This document shows positions 16,608 to 26,386 of a stretch of DNA of 49,415 bases, one piece after another. The position numbers and the translations under genes were made by a program. Within the stretch, counting starts at the first letter, position 1, and every line of letters starts with the position of its first letter. A model generated the notes under the pieces. It did not search any database and was not told the DNA's origin. It worked only from the letters and a program-made list of their open reading frames with translations. The stretch covers positions 1-49,415 of the forward strand of contig JAKOQB010000036.1 of NCBI GenBank assembly GCA_029778535.1, in the 5' to 3' direction. This DNA comes from Pseudomonadota bacterium. GTDB taxonomy: Bacteria; Pseudomonadota; Gammaproteobacteria; Burkholderiales; Burkholderiaceae_F.

Positions 16608-17774
16608 ATGCGCATTCCCCTCGCCTACATCGCCCGCAACCTGTGGGTGCGCCGGCTGACCACGGTGCTGACCGCCGGCGGCATGGCGCTGGTGGTGTTC
16701 GTGTTCGCGGCGGTGCTGATGCTCGACGCGGGGCTGAAGGCGACACTGGTGGCGACCGGGTCCGAGGACAACGTGCTGTTCATCCGCAAGGGCGCGGAGA
16801 CCGAGATCCAGAGCGGGGTGGCGCGCGACCAGGCGGCGCTGATCGAGAGCCTGCCGCAGATCGCACGCGACGCGCACGGCGCGCCGCGCGTGTCGAAGGA
16901 AGTGGTGGTGCTCAACTCGCTGCCGAAGCTCGACAGCGGCCAGCGCACCAACGTGCCGATCCGTGGCGTCACGCCGATGGGCCTCGCGCTGCGCCCGCAC
17001 GTGAAGATCGCCGAGGGGCGAATGTTCCGCTTCGGCTCGAGCGAGATCGTGGTGGGCGCCAGCGTGGCGCGCCAGTTCGCCGGCGTGCAGATCGGACAGT
17101 CGCTCGCGTTCGCCCAGCGGCAGTGGACGGTGGTCGGCGTGTTCGACGCCGGCCGCACCGCGTTCGACTCGGAGATCTGGGGCGATGCGGAGCAGCTCGC
17201 GCAGGCGTTCCGCCGCACCGGCTTCTCGTCGGTGATCGCGCAGCTTGCGTCGCACGATGCCTACGACTCGCTGCAGCAGGCGCTCGCCGACGAACCCCGG
17301 CTGACGGCCGAAGTCAAGCGCGAGCGGCAGTTCTACGAGGACCAGTCGCGCGCGCTGTCGGGCTTCATCAGCTACCTGGGGCTGACGCTGTCGATCATCT
17401 TTTCCCTCGGCGCGATCATCGGCGCGACGATCACGATGTACGCGTCGGTCGCCACGCGTACCGGCGAGATCGGCACGCTGCGCGCGCTTGGCTTTCGCCG
17501 CCGCTCGATCCTGGCCGCGTTCCTGCTCGAGTCGCTGCTGCTGGCAGCAGCGGGCGGCGCGGTGGGGCTCGCCGCCGCGACCTTCCTGCAGGCGATCACG
17601 ATCTCGACCACCAATTTCACGTCGTTCTCCGAGCTCGCGTTCTCTTTCGCGCTGACGCCCGGGATCGTCGCCGACAGCCTCGTCTTCGCGCTCGCGATGG
17701 GGCTCGTCGGCGGTTTCCTGCCGGCGGTGAAGGCGAGCCGGATGAAGATCGTCGACGCGCTGCGCGCGGACTGA
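16608..17774 (+). CDS. ABC transporter permease, FtsX/MacB type (second of two)
   Basis: 388 aa with the same layout as the first permease: an N-terminal helix (about 16-40, TVLTAGGMALVVFVFAAVLML), a periplasmic domain to about 250, then three helices (about 262-285, 305-330, 350-378). The loop TRTGEIGTLRALGF is the FtsX coupling region. It completes the adaptor-ATPase-permease-permease set. The predicted ribosome binding sequence is the arm of repeat B, and repeat C follows the stop codon. Confidence 0.9.
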   Translation: MRIPLAYIARNLWVRRLTTVLTAGGMALVVFVFAAVLMLDAGLKATLVATGSEDNVLFIRKGAETEIQSGVARDQAALIESLPQIARDAHGAPRVSKEVVVLNSLPKLDSGQRTNVPIRGVTPMGLALRPHVKIAEGRMFRFGSSEIVVGASVARQFAGVQIGQSLAFAQRQWTVVGVFDAGRTAFDSEIWGDAEQLAQAFRRTGFSSVIAQLASHDAYDSLQQALADEPRLTAEVKRERQFYEDQSRALSGFISYLGLTLSIIFSLGAIIGATITMYASVATRTGEIGTLRALGFRRRSILAAFLLESLLLAAAGGAVGLAAATFLQAITISTTNFTSFSELAFSFALTPGIVADSLVFALAMGLVGGFLPAVKASRMKIVDALRAD

Positions 17775-17786
17775 TTGGATGTGACA

Positions 17787-17866
17787 GGTGTCGTTCCCGC
17801 GCAAGCGGGAACCCAGCGGCGTTGGCTAAGGCGATACTGGATCCCCGCTTGCGCGGGGATGACACC
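17787..17866. repeat. Palindromic interspersed repeat C (TTCCCGCGCAAGCGGGAA type)
   Basis: Outer arms GGTGTC (17787-17792) and GACACC (17861-17866) enclose two hairpins: TTCCCGCGCAAGCGGGAA (17794-17811) and ATCCCCGCTTGCGCGGGGAT (17841-17860). It is of the well-known dispersed type with CCCGCG...GCGGG arms. Translated, it gives the false peptide 'AGTQ...YWIPACAGMT', which shows up as an apparent N-terminal extension of the next gene. Confidence 0.82.
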
Positions 17867-17891
17867 CTTGAATGCGATCGAGGAGGAACCG

Positions 17892-19094
17892 ATGCCGCTT
17901 CCGCTCGAAGGTATCCGCGTGGTCGAGTTCACGCACATGGTGATGGGACCGACCTGCGGGCTGATCCTCGCCGATCTCGGCGCGGAGGTGATCAAGGTCG
18001 AGCCGGTGGCCGGCGACAACACGCGCCGGCTGTTGGGCTCGGGCGCCGGCTTCTTCGCGCTGTTCAACCGCAACAAGAAGAGCCTCGCGGTCGATGCGCG
18101 CGACCCGCGCGGGCGCGAGATCGTGCTCAAGCTCGTCGCCACCGCCGACGTGTTCAGCGAGAACTTCAAGGGCGGCGCGATGGCCGCGCTCGGCCTCGAC
18201 TACGCGGCGCTCGCGAAGCTGAACCCGCGGCTCGTCTACGTGTCGCACAAGGGCTTTCTGCCCGGACCCTACGAACACCGCACCGCGCTCGACGAGGTGG
18301 TGCAGATGATGGGCGGGCTGGCCTACATGACCGGGCCGGAAGGCCGGCCGCTGCGCGCGGGAGCGTCGGTCAACGACATCATGGGCGGGATGTTCGGCGC
18401 GATCGGCGCGCTGGCCGCGCTGCGCGAGCGCGAGCGCACCGGCAAAGGGCAGGAGGTCGGCGCGGCGCTGTTCGAGAACACGGTGTTCCTGGTCGCGCAG
18501 CACATGATGCAGTTCGCGGTGACCGGCCAGCCGGCGGCGCCGATGCCGTCGCGCATCTCCGCGTGGGGCATCTACGACGTGTTCACGGTCAAGGACGGAG
18601 CGCAGATCTTCCTCGCGGTGGTGTCGGACACGCAATGGCCGATTTTCTGCGACACCTTCGGTTTCGACGACCTGCGCGCCGATGCGCGGCTCGCCACCAA
18701 CAACGACCGCGTGCGCGCGCGCGACTGGCTGATGCCGCGGCTGCGCGAGCGGCTCGCGCAGCACAGCGCGGACGAGATCGCGGCGGTCTTCGAGGCGCGC
18801 GGGCTGCCGTACGCGCCGATCACGCGGCCGCAGGACCTGTTCGACGATCCGCATCTGACGGCGACCGGCGGCCTTGCGCAGACCACGATTCCCGCCGATG
18901 CCAGCAGCTCGGGGCGCGAGCTGCGCACGCGCGCGCCGCTGCTGCCGCTCGCGCTCGACGGACAGCGCCTGCCGCTGCGATCGAATCCGCCGGCGCTGGG
19001 CGAGCACACCGGGCAACTGCTGGCCGAGCTCGGCTATCGCAGCGAAGAGATCGAGCGGCTGCGCGCGGCCGGCGTGATCGGCGCGGCGCGGTGA
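17892..19094 (+). CDS. CaiB/BaiF class III CoA-transferase
   Basis: 400 aa from the ATG at 17892, which follows GAGGAGGAACCG; the in-frame extension upstream is translated repeat and is rejected. The N-terminus has the family pattern LEGIRVVEFTH...GLILADLGAEVIKVE (5-37), then FALFNRNKKSLAVD, ENFKGG, and a D162 in SVNDIMGG at the place of the catalytic Asp of formyl-CoA transferase. The enzyme moves CoA between carboxylic acids through an aspartyl-CoA thioester intermediate. A carboxylate transporter operon begins 110 bp downstream, which suggests a role in activating an imported acid. The substrate cannot be identified. Confidence 0.92.
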   Translation: MPLPLEGIRVVEFTHMVMGPTCGLILADLGAEVIKVEPVAGDNTRRLLGSGAGFFALFNRNKKSLAVDARDPRGREIVLKLVATADVFSENFKGGAMAALGLDYAALAKLNPRLVYVSHKGFLPGPYEHRTALDEVVQMMGGLAYMTGPEGRPLRAGASVNDIMGGMFGAIGALAALRERERTGKGQEVGAALFENTVFLVAQHMMQFAVTGQPAAPMPSRISAWGIYDVFTVKDGAQIFLAVVSDTQWPIFCDTFGFDDLRADARLATNNDRVRARDWLMPRLRERLAQHSADEIAAVFEARGLPYAPITRPQDLFDDPHLTATGGLAQTTIPADASSSGRELRTRAPLLPLALDGQRLPLRSNPPALGEHTGQLLAELGYRSEEIERLRAAGVIGAAR

Positions 19095-19203
19095 GGCCCG
19101 TTCGCGCCAGGCATCGATTCTGATGCCCGGCCGGCGTTCACGCTGCTACCATCCGCGCACACCGCGCACGATCGCGCGGCAATAACAGGCAACGGAGACC
19201 CGG

Positions 19204-20166
19204 ATGAAACGTCGTGACTTCTCGCTCGCCACCGTCGCCGCGCTGACCGCCGCGCAATTCCCGCTCGCCGCGCGCGCGCAGTCGATCGGCACGCTGAAGA
19301 TGATGATCCCCGCCAACCCCGGCGGCGGCTGGGATCAGACCGGGCGCGCGCTCGGTGCCGCGATGCAGTCGGCCAAGGTCGTGCAATCGGTGCAGTTCGA
19401 CAACAAGGGCGGCGCGGCCGGCACGATCGGGCTGGCGCAGTTCATCAACGCCAGCAAGGGCGATCCGAACGCGCTGATCGTGGGCGGCCTCGTGATGGTC
19501 GGCGGCATCGTGCTGAACAAGTCGCCGGTGGACCTGACGATGGTCACGCCGGTTGCGCGGCTCACCAGCGAGTACGAAGTGGTCGTGGTGCCGGCCTCGT
19601 CGCCGTACAAGACGATGGACGATCTGGTCAAGGCGTTCAAGGCCGATCCGGGCAAGGTCGCGTGGAACGGCGGCTCCGCGGGCGGCACCGATCACATGCT
19701 GGCGGGGCTGATCGCGCGCGCGGTCGGCGTCGATCCGACCAAGGTCAACTACGTCGCGTCGAAGGGCGGCGGCGACCAGATCGCCAACATCGTCGGCGGC
19801 CATGTGACCGCGGGCATCGCCGGGCTGGGCGAATTCGCCGAGCACATCAAGGGCGGCCGCATGCGCGCGCTCGCGGTGTCGTCGCCGGCCAAGCAGGACG
19901 GCATCCCGTCGCTGAAGGAACAGGGGATCGACGTCGTGCTCGGCAACTGGCGCGGTGTGTTCGGCGCACCGGCGATCACGACCGCGCAGCGCGACGCACT
20001 GATCAACGCAGTGAAGGCGGCGGTCGACTCGCCCGCATGGCAGGAAACGCTGAAGAAGTTGGACTGGCAATCGTGGTACCTCGCCGGCGACGCGTACAAG
20101 GCCTTCATCGAGGAGGAGACGAAGCGAGCGAAGGCCACGCTCGAATCGCTGGGGCTCGTCAAATAG
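19204..20166 (+). CDS. Tripartite tricarboxylate transporter substrate-binding protein (Bug/TctC family)
   Basis: 320 aa. The N-terminus MKRRDFSLATVAALTAAQ has a twin-arginine-like pair and a signal ending ARAQ (about residue 27). The rest matches the Bug fold: IPANPGGGWDQTGRALGAAM (36-55), VGGLVMVGG, and the conserved SAGGTDHML segment (160-168). Such proteins bind carboxylates or other small organic ligands in the periplasm. It is followed 3 bp later by tctB and then tctA, so the full tripartite set is here. The ligand is unknown; the CoA-transferase upstream is the only clue. Confidence 0.93.
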   Translation: MKRRDFSLATVAALTAAQFPLAARAQSIGTLKMMIPANPGGGWDQTGRALGAAMQSAKVVQSVQFDNKGGAAGTIGLAQFINASKGDPNALIVGGLVMVGGIVLNKSPVDLTMVTPVARLTSEYEVVVVPASSPYKTMDDLVKAFKADPGKVAWNGGSAGGTDHMLAGLIARAVGVDPTKVNYVASKGGGDQIANIVGGHVTAGIAGLGEFAEHIKGGRMRALAVSSPAKQDGIPSLKEQGIDVVLGNWRGVFGAPAITTAQRDALINAVKAAVDSPAWQETLKKLDWQSWYLAGDAYKAFIEEETKRAKATLESLGLVK

Positions 20167-20169
20167 CCG

Positions 20170-20682
20170 ATGTGGCCGGCAACGCGCGGCGCGCGCGTTG
20201 AGCTCGCCCTGTCGCTCGGCGTGCTGGCGCTGGGCGTCTTCGCTTCGATCGTCGCGTTCCGACTGCCGGAGGCGGGCGGCTACGCGCGCATCGGCCCGAA
20301 CTTCATGCCGAAAATCGTCTCCGGCGGGCTGATCGTGCTCGGCGTGTGGCTGCTGGCCGAGGTCGCGACCGGCGGCTGGCGCGAGCGCGTGCCCGACGAT
20401 CCGGCCGCGCGCGGCGAGCATGCATTCCACGCCGGTGCGTTCGCGTGGGTCAGCGCGGGGTTGTTCGCGCAGATGGCGCTGATCGGCACGGGCGGCTTCG
20501 TGCTCGCGGCGATGGCGCTGTTCGGCTGCGTGGCGCGCGGCTTTGGCAGCACGCGCGTCGTGCGCGACCTCGCGCTCGGGCTGGTACTCGGCCTGGCGGT
20601 GTTCCTGTTCTTCGTGAAGTTCCTGAACGTCAACCTGCCGGCGGGCTGGCTGACGCCGCTGCTCGGAACCGCCGGCATATGA
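20170..20682 (+). CDS. Tripartite tricarboxylate transporter small membrane subunit (TctB family)
   Basis: 170 aa with four predicted membrane helices (about 12-32, 45-65, 92-115 and 130-155), the size and layout of TctB. The stop overlaps the start of tctA as ATGA. It forms the membrane part together with TctA and takes ligand from the binding protein upstream. Sequence conservation in this family is low, so the call rests on size, helices and position. Confidence 0.85.
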   Translation: MWPATRGARVELALSLGVLALGVFASIVAFRLPEAGGYARIGPNFMPKIVSGGLIVLGVWLLAEVATGGWRERVPDDPAARGEHAFHAGAFAWVSAGLFAQMALIGTGGFVLAAMALFGCVARGFGSTRVVRDLALGLVLGLAVFLFFVKFLNVNLPAGWLTPLLGTAGI

Positions 20683-22184
20683 CCGAGACGCTGACCGCGT
20701 TGCTGCACGGTTTCGGCGTCGCGCTGCAGCCGTTGAACCTGCTGTGGGGCTTCGTCGGCGTCACGCTCGGCACCGCGATCGGCGTGCTGCCCGGCGTCGG
20801 CCCCGCGCTGACGGTGGCGATGCTGCTGCCGCTCACGGTCAAGCTCGACCCGACCGGCGCGCTGATCATGTTCGCCGGCATCTACTACGGCGCGATGTAC
20901 GGCGGCTCGACCACCACGATCCTGCTGAACACGCCGGGCGAATCGGCGTCGATAGCCACCGCGCTCGAGGGCAACAGGATGGCCAAGCGCGGCCGCGCGG
21001 GGCCGGCGCTGGCGACCAGCGCGATCGGCTCGTTCGTCGCCGGAACGATCGCCACCGCGCTGCTGACGGTTCTGGCACCGGTCGTGGTCGAGATCGCGCT
21101 GAAGTTCGGCCCGGCCGAGTACTTCGCGCTGATGGTGTTCGCGTTCGTCACCGTCGCCGCGGTGCTCGGCGCGTCGATGGTGCGCGGGCTGACGATGCTG
21201 TTCCTCGGCCTGCTGCTGGGGCTGGTCGGCATCGACGACCAGACCGGACAGATGCGCTTTGCGTTCGGCGTGCCCGAGTTGATGGACGGCATCGACGTGG
21301 TCGTGCTCGCGGTGGGGCTGTTCGCGGTCGGCGAGGCGCTGTACGTCGCCGCCTACCAGAGCCGGCAGACGGAAGAACTGGAGAAGATGTCCGGCTCGCT
21401 GTGGATGTCGCGCGAGGACTGGAAGCGTTCGTGGCCCGCGTGGCTGCGCGCCACCGCGATCGGCTTTCCGTTCGGAACGATTCCCGCGGGCGGCGCGGAG
21501 ATCCCGACTTTTCTGTCGTACGCGCTGGAGAAGAAGCTCACCAGGCATCCGGAGGAATTCGGCAACGGCGCGATCGAAGGCGTTGCCGGCCCCGAGGCCG
21601 CGAACAACGCATCATCCGCCGGCGTGCTGGTTCCGCTGCTCACGCTCGGCATCCCGACTTCCGCCACCGCCGCGATCCTGCTCGCGGCGTTCCAGAACTA
21701 CGGCATCCAGCCCGGCCCGCTGCTGTTCCAGACGCAGGCGGCGCTGGTGTGGGGGCTGATCGCCAGCATGTACATCGGCAACATCCTGCTGTTGATCCTG
21801 AACCTGCCGCTGATCGGGCTGTGGGTGAAGGTGCTGATGATCCCGCGGCCGCTGCTGTACGCGGGCATCCTCGTGTTCGCCACGCTCGGCGCGTACAGCC
21901 TGCACCAGTCGGTGGTCGACCTGGCCACGCTGTACGTGTTCGGCCTGCTCGGCTTCATGATGCGGCGCTGGGGCTTTCCGGTCGCGCCGGCGGTGATCGG
22001 GCTGATTCTCGGGCCGCTCGCGGAATCGCAGTTCCGCCGCGCGCTGGCGATCAGCCAGGGCGATCCGATCGTGTTCGTCTCGCACCCGATCTCGGCCGGA
22101 CTGCTGGTGCTGACGGTGCTGCTGGTGGTGGTGCCGTGGGGCTACAAGGTCGTGAAGGAGCGTCGGGAGCGCCGGGCGGCCTGA
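20679..22184 (+). CDS. Tripartite tricarboxylate transporter large permease (TctA family)
   Basis: 501 aa from the ATG at 20679 that overlaps the tctB stop. About 10-12 membrane helices. The two family signatures are present: [19 protein letters not shown] near residue 33 and the [18 protein letters not shown] segment near 72-90, followed by [17 protein letters not shown]. The second-half repeat [18 protein letters not shown] and [18 protein letters not shown] is also seen. It is the channel subunit of a secondary carboxylate importer. The stop codon lies 3 bp from the stop of the convergent TRAP gene; no terminator separates them. Confidence 0.95.
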   Translation: MTETLTALLHGFGVALQPLNLLWGFVGVTLGTAIGVLPGVGPALTVAMLLPLTVKLDPTGALIMFAGIYYGAMYGGSTTTILLNTPGESASIATALEGNRMAKRGRAGPALATSAIGSFVAGTIATALLTVLAPVVVEIALKFGPAEYFALMVFAFVTVAAVLGASMVRGLTMLFLGLLLGLVGIDDQTGQMRFAFGVPELMDGIDVVVLAVGLFAVGEALYVAAYQSRQTEELEKMSGSLWMSREDWKRSWPAWLRATAIGFPFGTIPAGGAEIPTFLSYALEKKLTRHPEEFGNGAIEGVAGPEAANNASSAGVLVPLLTLGIPTSATAAILLAAFQNYGIQPGPLLFQTQAALVWGLIASMYIGNILLLILNLPLIGLWVKVLMIPRPLLYAGILVFATLGAYSLHQSVVDLATLYVFGLLGFMMRRWGFPVAPAVIGLILGPLAESQFRRALAISQGDPIVFVSHPISAGLLVLTVLLVVVPWGYKVVKERRERRAA

Positions 22185-22187
22185 CGC

Positions 22188-24458
22188 TCACGCGGCGGCG
22201 AGCGCCCGCTCGTCCCGCCGTCCTCGCAGCACGTTTTCTCCAAGCACGAGCAGCACCAGCACCGTCCCGAACACGTCGGCGCGCCAGTCGTTGAAGATCA
22301 GCACCAGGCCGCCGAGCGTCAGCAACGCGACCGCGAACAAGCCGATCTGCGCGCGGAACCAGCCGGTGTAGGCGGCGCCGAGCGCGACGATTCCGAGCAG
22401 ACCGGTCGCCAGCGCGGTCAGGAAGTCGATCCAGGTGAACTGCAGCAGCAGCAGGCTCGGCGCGTAGACGAACATGAACGGCACCAGCGCCTTGCCCATC
22501 GACAGGCGAAACGCGGTGAAGCCGGTGCGCATCGGCTCGCTCCCGGCGATGCCTGCGGCTGCGTAGGCGGCCAGCGCCACCGGCGGCGTCACGTCGGCGA
22601 GCACGCCGTAGTAGAAGACGAAGAAGTGCGTCGCGATCAGCGGCACGCCGAGCGTGCCGAGCGCGGGCGCGGCGATCGAAGCCAGGATGATGTAGGTCGG
22701 CGTGGTCGGGATGCCGGTGCCCATCAGGATGCAGGCGATCGCGACGAACAGCAGGCCGAAGAAGACCTTCGCGCCGTTGGCGCTGACGAGGCCGGTGAAG
22801 TCGATCGCGACGAACCACTCGGCGATCGCGCCGGCAAGATCGACCACCGCGCCGGAGAACTTGAAGCCCAGCCCCGACAGCGTCAGCGTGCCGAGGATCA
22901 GCCCGACGCACGCGCACGCGGCACCGATCGCCAGCGCGTACTTTGCGCCCTCCTCGAAGCCCTTGATCAGGTTGCGCGGCGTCAGCGTCTCGCCGTGAAG
23001 TTGGCCCCACGGCTTGCCCGGCGCGAGGGCGCGCATCAGCGGCGGCGCGTACGAGCACACCACGCACAGCACGATGCCCCAGAACGCGGCGAGGAACGGC
23101 GTGTAGTCGGCGAGCAGCATCGTCACCAGCGCCACCAGCGGAAAGACCAGGTGCCACGACTGCAGGATCACCGGGCCGAGCTTCGGGATCAGGTGCGGCT
23201 CGACCCCCTTCAGTTTCAGCCGCCGCGCCTCCAGGTGCACCATCAGCAGCGCGGCGAAGTAGTGGAACAGCGCCGGCACGATCGCGATGAGGATCAGCTC
23301 CTTGTAGGGCACGCCGAGCATCTCGGCCATCACGAACGCCGATGCTCCCATCACCGGCGGCGTCACCTGTCCGCCGCACGACGCGCTCGCCTCGACCGCG
23401 CCGGCGAAGCGCGGCGAGAAGCCGTACTTCTTCATCATCGGGATCGTCAGCGAGCCGGTCGTCACCGCATTGGCGATCGCCGAGCCGGAGATCATTCCGA
23501 ACATGCCGGACGACACCACCGACACCTTGGCCGGCCCGCCGGCAAAGCGGCCCGCGATGATCGTGGCCAGGTCCATGAAGAGCTTCCCGAGCCCCGTCTT
23601 CTGCGCCAGGATGCCGAACAGCACGAAGTGGAACACGTAGGTCGCGACCACGCCGACCGCGATGCCGTAGATGCCCTCGGTACCGACGTAGATGTGGTTG
23701 ACCACGCGCACCACCGAGTAGCCGCGGTGCGCGAGCACGCTCGGCATATAGCGGCCGAACAGCGCGTACAGCAGGCAAATCATCCCGATCGCGGGCAAGA
23801 GATTCCCCATCGTGCGGCGCGACGCCTCCATCACGAGGATGATCGCCAGCACGCCCATCATGTAGTCCTGTGCGATCGGGCTGCCGACGCGGCGGATGAA
23901 CACGTCGTCGAAGAACAGGAACAGGTAGAGCGAGATCGATGCGGCTCCGAGCGCAAGCGGCCAGTCGATCCATGACAGCGAGTCGTCGTGGCCGCCGAAG
24001 CGCCGGATCGGCAGCGACATCACCGCGAGCACGGCGACCAGCGCGAGGAAGCCGTAGCCGAGGGCCGGGCTGAGCTCGCCAGACGCGGCCAGTGCGCGCA
24101 TCAGGTCCCAGCCGAGGTAGACGTAGAACGCGGCGAAGACCAGCGCCCACAGCCAGGCACGCGCGGCGGGCGCGCGCAGCGATGGCAACGCGGGCCGCGG
24201 GAAGACCAGGAAGATCAGCCCGAGCACCAGCGCGAGGTGGAATGCGCGGTGCTTGATCTCGACCAGCAGGCCGAAGCCGGCCGTATAGACGTGAAAGCTC
24301 GACAGCGTGACCGACACGATCGTCACCACGATCGCGACTGCGCCGACCAGCTTGCGGAAGTTGCTCTCGTGGTCGTAGGTCTTGATCAGCTCGGCCTGGC
24401 GCTCGCCGGAGACGACCTCGACGTCGGCGGCGAGCGCGCCGCCGTGGGATGTATTCAT
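22188..24458 (-). CDS. TRAP transporter fused permease (DctQ-DctM, 4TM/12TM type)
   Basis: 756 aa. The first part has four helices in the DctQ-like region (about 35-190) and the remainder is a DctM-like permease with about 12-14 helices. Marks include [33 protein letters not shown] (split here), [18 protein letters not shown] and [10 protein letters not shown]. Fused TRAP permeases usually work with TAXI-type receptors, and one lies two genes upstream. The start overlaps the stop of the DUF1850 gene as ATGA. TRAP systems import organic acids using ion gradients. Confidence 0.94.
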   Translation of the reverse strand: MNTSHGGALAADVEVVSGERQAELIKTYDHESNFRKLVGAVAIVVTIVSVTLSSFHVYTAGFGLLVEIKHRAFHLALVLGLIFLVFPRPALPSLRAPAARAWLWALVFAAFYVYLGWDLMRALAASGELSPALGYGFLALVAVLAVMSLPIRRFGGHDDSLSWIDWPLALGAASISLYLFLFFDDVFIRRVGSPIAQDYMMGVLAIILVMEASRRTMGNLLPAIGMICLLYALFGRYMPSVLAHRGYSVVRVVNHIYVGTEGIYGIAVGVVATYVFHFVLFGILAQKTGLGKLFMDLATIIAGRFAGGPAKVSVVSSGMFGMISGSAIANAVTTGSLTIPMMKKYGFSPRFAGAVEASASCGGQVTPPVMGASAFVMAEMLGVPYKELILIAIVPALFHYFAALLMVHLEARRLKLKGVEPHLIPKLGPVILQSWHLVFPLVALVTMLLADYTPFLAAFWGIVLCVVCSYAPPLMRALAPGKPWGQLHGETLTPRNLIKGFEEGAKYALAIGAACACVGLILGTLTLSGLGFKFSGAVVDLAGAIAEWFVAIDFTGLVSANGAKVFFGLLFVAIACILMGTGIPTTPTYIILASIAAPALGTLGVPLIATHFFVFYYGVLADVTPPVALAAYAAAGIAGSEPMRTGFTAFRLSMGKALVPFMFVYAPSLLLLQFTWIDFLTALATGLLGIVALGAAYTGWFRAQIGLFAVALLTLGGLVLIFNDWRADVFGTVLVLLVLGENVLRGRRDERALAAA

Positions 24459-24877
24459 CGCTGTTCCGACCCGCAGTCGGGCGCGATCTCGAGCGCGCGC
24501 TCGCCGAACTGCATCAGTTCAATGGCGTCGCCGCCGGTGACCAGCTTCTGCGCCGGCAGCTTCTGCACGTTCACGATCAGCCGCTCGATCGGCCGCCGCA
24601 TCGTCAGCACGAAACGCGCGCCGACGCGATCGAGCCGCTCGCCGGCAAGCGGCTCGGTCGCCATGCCGGGACCGTGTTCGTCGAACGTTTCGGCGGTCTG
24701 CACGATGCGGCCGGAGCGTATTGCGTAGCGCGACTCGACCGGGCGCAGCGTGACCGAGTGCGTGTAGCGCAGCGCGAATTCGGGCTGCGGCAGCGGTACG
24801 CGCGCCAGCGGCTCGCCGCCCGGAAAGCCGCGCAGCGCGAGCGCGCACACGGCCGCCGCGAGCGGCGCGGCGGCCAT
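24455..24877 (-). CDS. DUF1850 domain protein of the TAXI-TRAP operon
   Basis: 140 aa. A signal-like hydrophobic N-terminus (PLAAAVCALAL) is followed by a DUF1850-like core with FALRYTHSVTLRPVESRY (35-52) and a middle ETFDEHGPGMATEP stretch. DUF1850 genes often sit between a TAXI receptor and its fused TRAP permease, as here. It starts 3 bp after the receptor stop and overlaps the permease by 4 bp. Function unknown; an accessory periplasmic or membrane-anchored protein of the transporter is likely. Confidence 0.83.
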   Translation of the reverse strand: MAAAPLAAAVCALALRGFPGGEPLARVPLPQPEFALRYTHSVTLRPVESRYAIRSGRIVQTAETFDEHGPGMATEPLAGERLDRVGARFVLTMRRPIERLIVNVQKLPAQKLVTGGDAIELMQFGERALEIAPDCGSEQR

Positions 24878-24880
24878 CGG

Positions 24881-25858
24881 CTACTTGATCAGGCCCTTTT
24901 CCTTGTAGAACTGCTCGGCGCCCGGGTGCAACGGGATCGACACCGACTGCAGCGCGGTCTTCAGCGAGATCTCCTTGCCCTTCGGGTGCACCTGGCCAAG
25001 GATGTCGGTGTTCTCGTACAGCGCCTTGGTCACCGCGTAGGCGATGTCGTTCGACAGCCCGTCGTGCGTGGCCCAGATCGCCATCACCGCCAGCGTGTCG
25101 ACCGGCGCGGCCTGTCCCTTGTACGTGTTGGCGGGCAACTGGATCTGCGCGTAGTACGGCTGCTTCTTGCGCAGTGCTTCGATCTCGGGGCCCGCCAGCG
25201 GCACGATGCGGATGTCGTGCGTGTTGGCGAGATCGGTGATCGACGCGGTCGGCGCGCCGGCGGTGATCAACGACGCGGTCAGGTTGCCGTCCTTGATCTT
25301 GTCGACCGACTGCGCGAAAGACGACAGGTCCTCGCCGATGTCCTTGCGCGTCATGCCGTGCGCTTCCAGCAGGTCGCCGAGCAGCTGCCACTGGCCCGAG
25401 CCCGGCGAGCCCGACGACACACTCTTGCCCTTGAGATCCCGGAACGTCTTGATGTTCGACTTCGCCGCGGTGACGAGCTGCACCTGCTCCGGATAAAGGG
25501 CGCCGAGCGCGCGCAGGTTCTTCAGCGGCTTGCCTTCGAACTGGCTCTTGCCGTTGAATGCGGCGTCGAGGATGTCGGCGGCGACGAAGGCCGACTCGAT
25601 CTCCTTGCGTCCGAGCAGTTGCGCGTTGGCGACCGACGCGCCGGCGGTCTCCGCGGTCGCCGACATCTTCTGGTTGTTGATCACGACCTTGTTCGAGATC
25701 AGCTGCGCCAGCATGCCGCCGAGCGGGTAGTAAGTCCCTCCGGTGCCGCCGGTGGCGATGCCGAAGAAGATGCGCTGCTGCGCGAAGGCGGCGGGAAGCG
25801 CGCCCGCCGCGGCGAGCGCGGTGATGGATTGCAGAACGGTGCGACGACGATTCGCCAT
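24881..25858 (-). CDS. TAXI-family TRAP transporter solute receptor
   Basis: 325 aa from the ATG at 25858, which follows AGGAGGAGACAAC; an upstream in-frame ATG at 25882 lies before that ribosome site and is rejected. The signal peptide is MANRRRTVLQSITALAAAGALPAAFAQ, with a tract of arginines. The TAXI signature GIATGGTGGTYYPLGGMLAQ is at about 32-51. It captures ligand in the periplasm for the fused permease. Ligands of this family include glutamate-like and other dicarboxylates in some members; here unknown. The coiled-coil gene upstream ends 36 bp before this start. Confidence 0.94.
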   Translation of the reverse strand: MANRRRTVLQSITALAAAGALPAAFAQQRIFFGIATGGTGGTYYPLGGMLAQLISNKVVINNQKMSATAETAGASVANAQLLGRKEIESAFVAADILDAAFNGKSQFEGKPLKNLRALGALYPEQVQLVTAAKSNIKTFRDLKGKSVSSGSPGSGQWQLLGDLLEAHGMTRKDIGEDLSSFAQSVDKIKDGNLTASLITAGAPTASITDLANTHDIRIVPLAGPEIEALRKKQPYYAQIQLPANTYKGQAAPVDTLAVMAIWATHDGLSNDIAYAVTKALYENTDILGQVHPKGKEISLKTALQSVSIPLHPGAEQFYKEKGLIK

Positions 25859-25894
25859 GTTGTCTCCTCCTGCTGTTGTCAAGGGTACCGCAGA

Positions 25895-26083
25895 CTATTT
25901 CCTGCCGGCCTGCGATTGAATCTGGATCAGCGCACGCAGCTGCCCCTGCAGCCCGGCGACGTCCTTCTGCTGCTCGACGACGACCTTGCGGATCTCGGCG
26001 AGCTGACCGCTCAGATCGTTCACCCGCTCCTTCACCGCGCCGATGCCGGACAGCCGGTCGAGGATCTCGGCGAGGATGCTCAT
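25895..26083 (-). CDS. Small coiled-coil protein downstream of a ribbon-helix-helix-like gene
   Basis: 62 aa (MSILAEILDRLSGIGAVKER then a heptad-like stretch with I, V, L at regular spacing to about residue 55). It overlaps the preceding gene as ATGA, so the pair is coupled. No known domain is recognised. It is basic only at the very end and has no membrane segment. It is most simply seen as a partner of the ribbon-helix-helix-like protein. It does not resemble a known toxin. Confidence 0.62.
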   Translation of the reverse strand: MSILAEILDRLSGIGAVKERVNDLSGQLAEIRKVVVEQQKDVAGLQGQLRALIQIQSQAGRK

Positions 26084-26358
26084 TTGGCCGCCGCGCGCAG
26101 TCGGGCGATCTCTGCCATGAACGCCTTGTGCCGGCGCGCGTTGGCGTCGAGCGTCTTCACGATCTCCTTGATGTCGGCCTCCGCGCGGCGAGTGGCCTCG
26201 TCAAGTTGCTTCAGCTCCTCGGTGTTGACGCCAAGCAGCAGCGCGTCGACGGCGTCGCGCACGAGGTCGGATGACTTGCGGCCGGTCTTCTTCGCCTTGG
26301 CCGCGAGCGCCTTCTTTTGCTTCGAATCGAGATACACCTGCGTCAGCACCAGCGACAT
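26080..26358 (-). CDS. Ribbon-helix-helix-like (CopG-type) putative DNA-binding protein
   Basis: 92 aa from the ATG at 26358. A possible upstream start at 26388 lies in the -10 element and is rejected. Residues 5-45 (TQVYLDSKQKKALAAKAKKT, then GRKSSDLVRDAVDALLLG) fit the beta-strand plus two helices of ribbon-helix-helix proteins. The C-terminal half is a long charged helix (about 50-88) that could pair with the 62-aa protein encoded next. The gene has a strong promoter, and the TAXI-TRAP genes follow on the same strand, so a role in regulating that operon or an unrelated two-gene module is possible. Confidence 0.68.
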   Translation of the reverse strand: MSLVLTQVYLDSKQKKALAAKAKKTGRKSSDLVRDAVDALLLGVNTEELKQLDEATRRAEADIKEIVKTLDANARRHKAFMAEIARLRAAAK

Positions 26359-26386
26359 GATGGTCGGCTCCGGTTCGCCCGAGGCC

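Noticed and set aside
17775..17891. N-terminal extension of the CoA-transferase
   Set aside because: The extra residues are the translation of repeat C; the ATG at 17892 has a strong ribosome site and starts the conserved domain.
25895..26358. Classical toxin-antitoxin pair
   Set aside because: The first protein could be an antitoxin-type RHH protein, but the 62-aa partner resembles no toxin family, so I only report it as a pair of unknown role.
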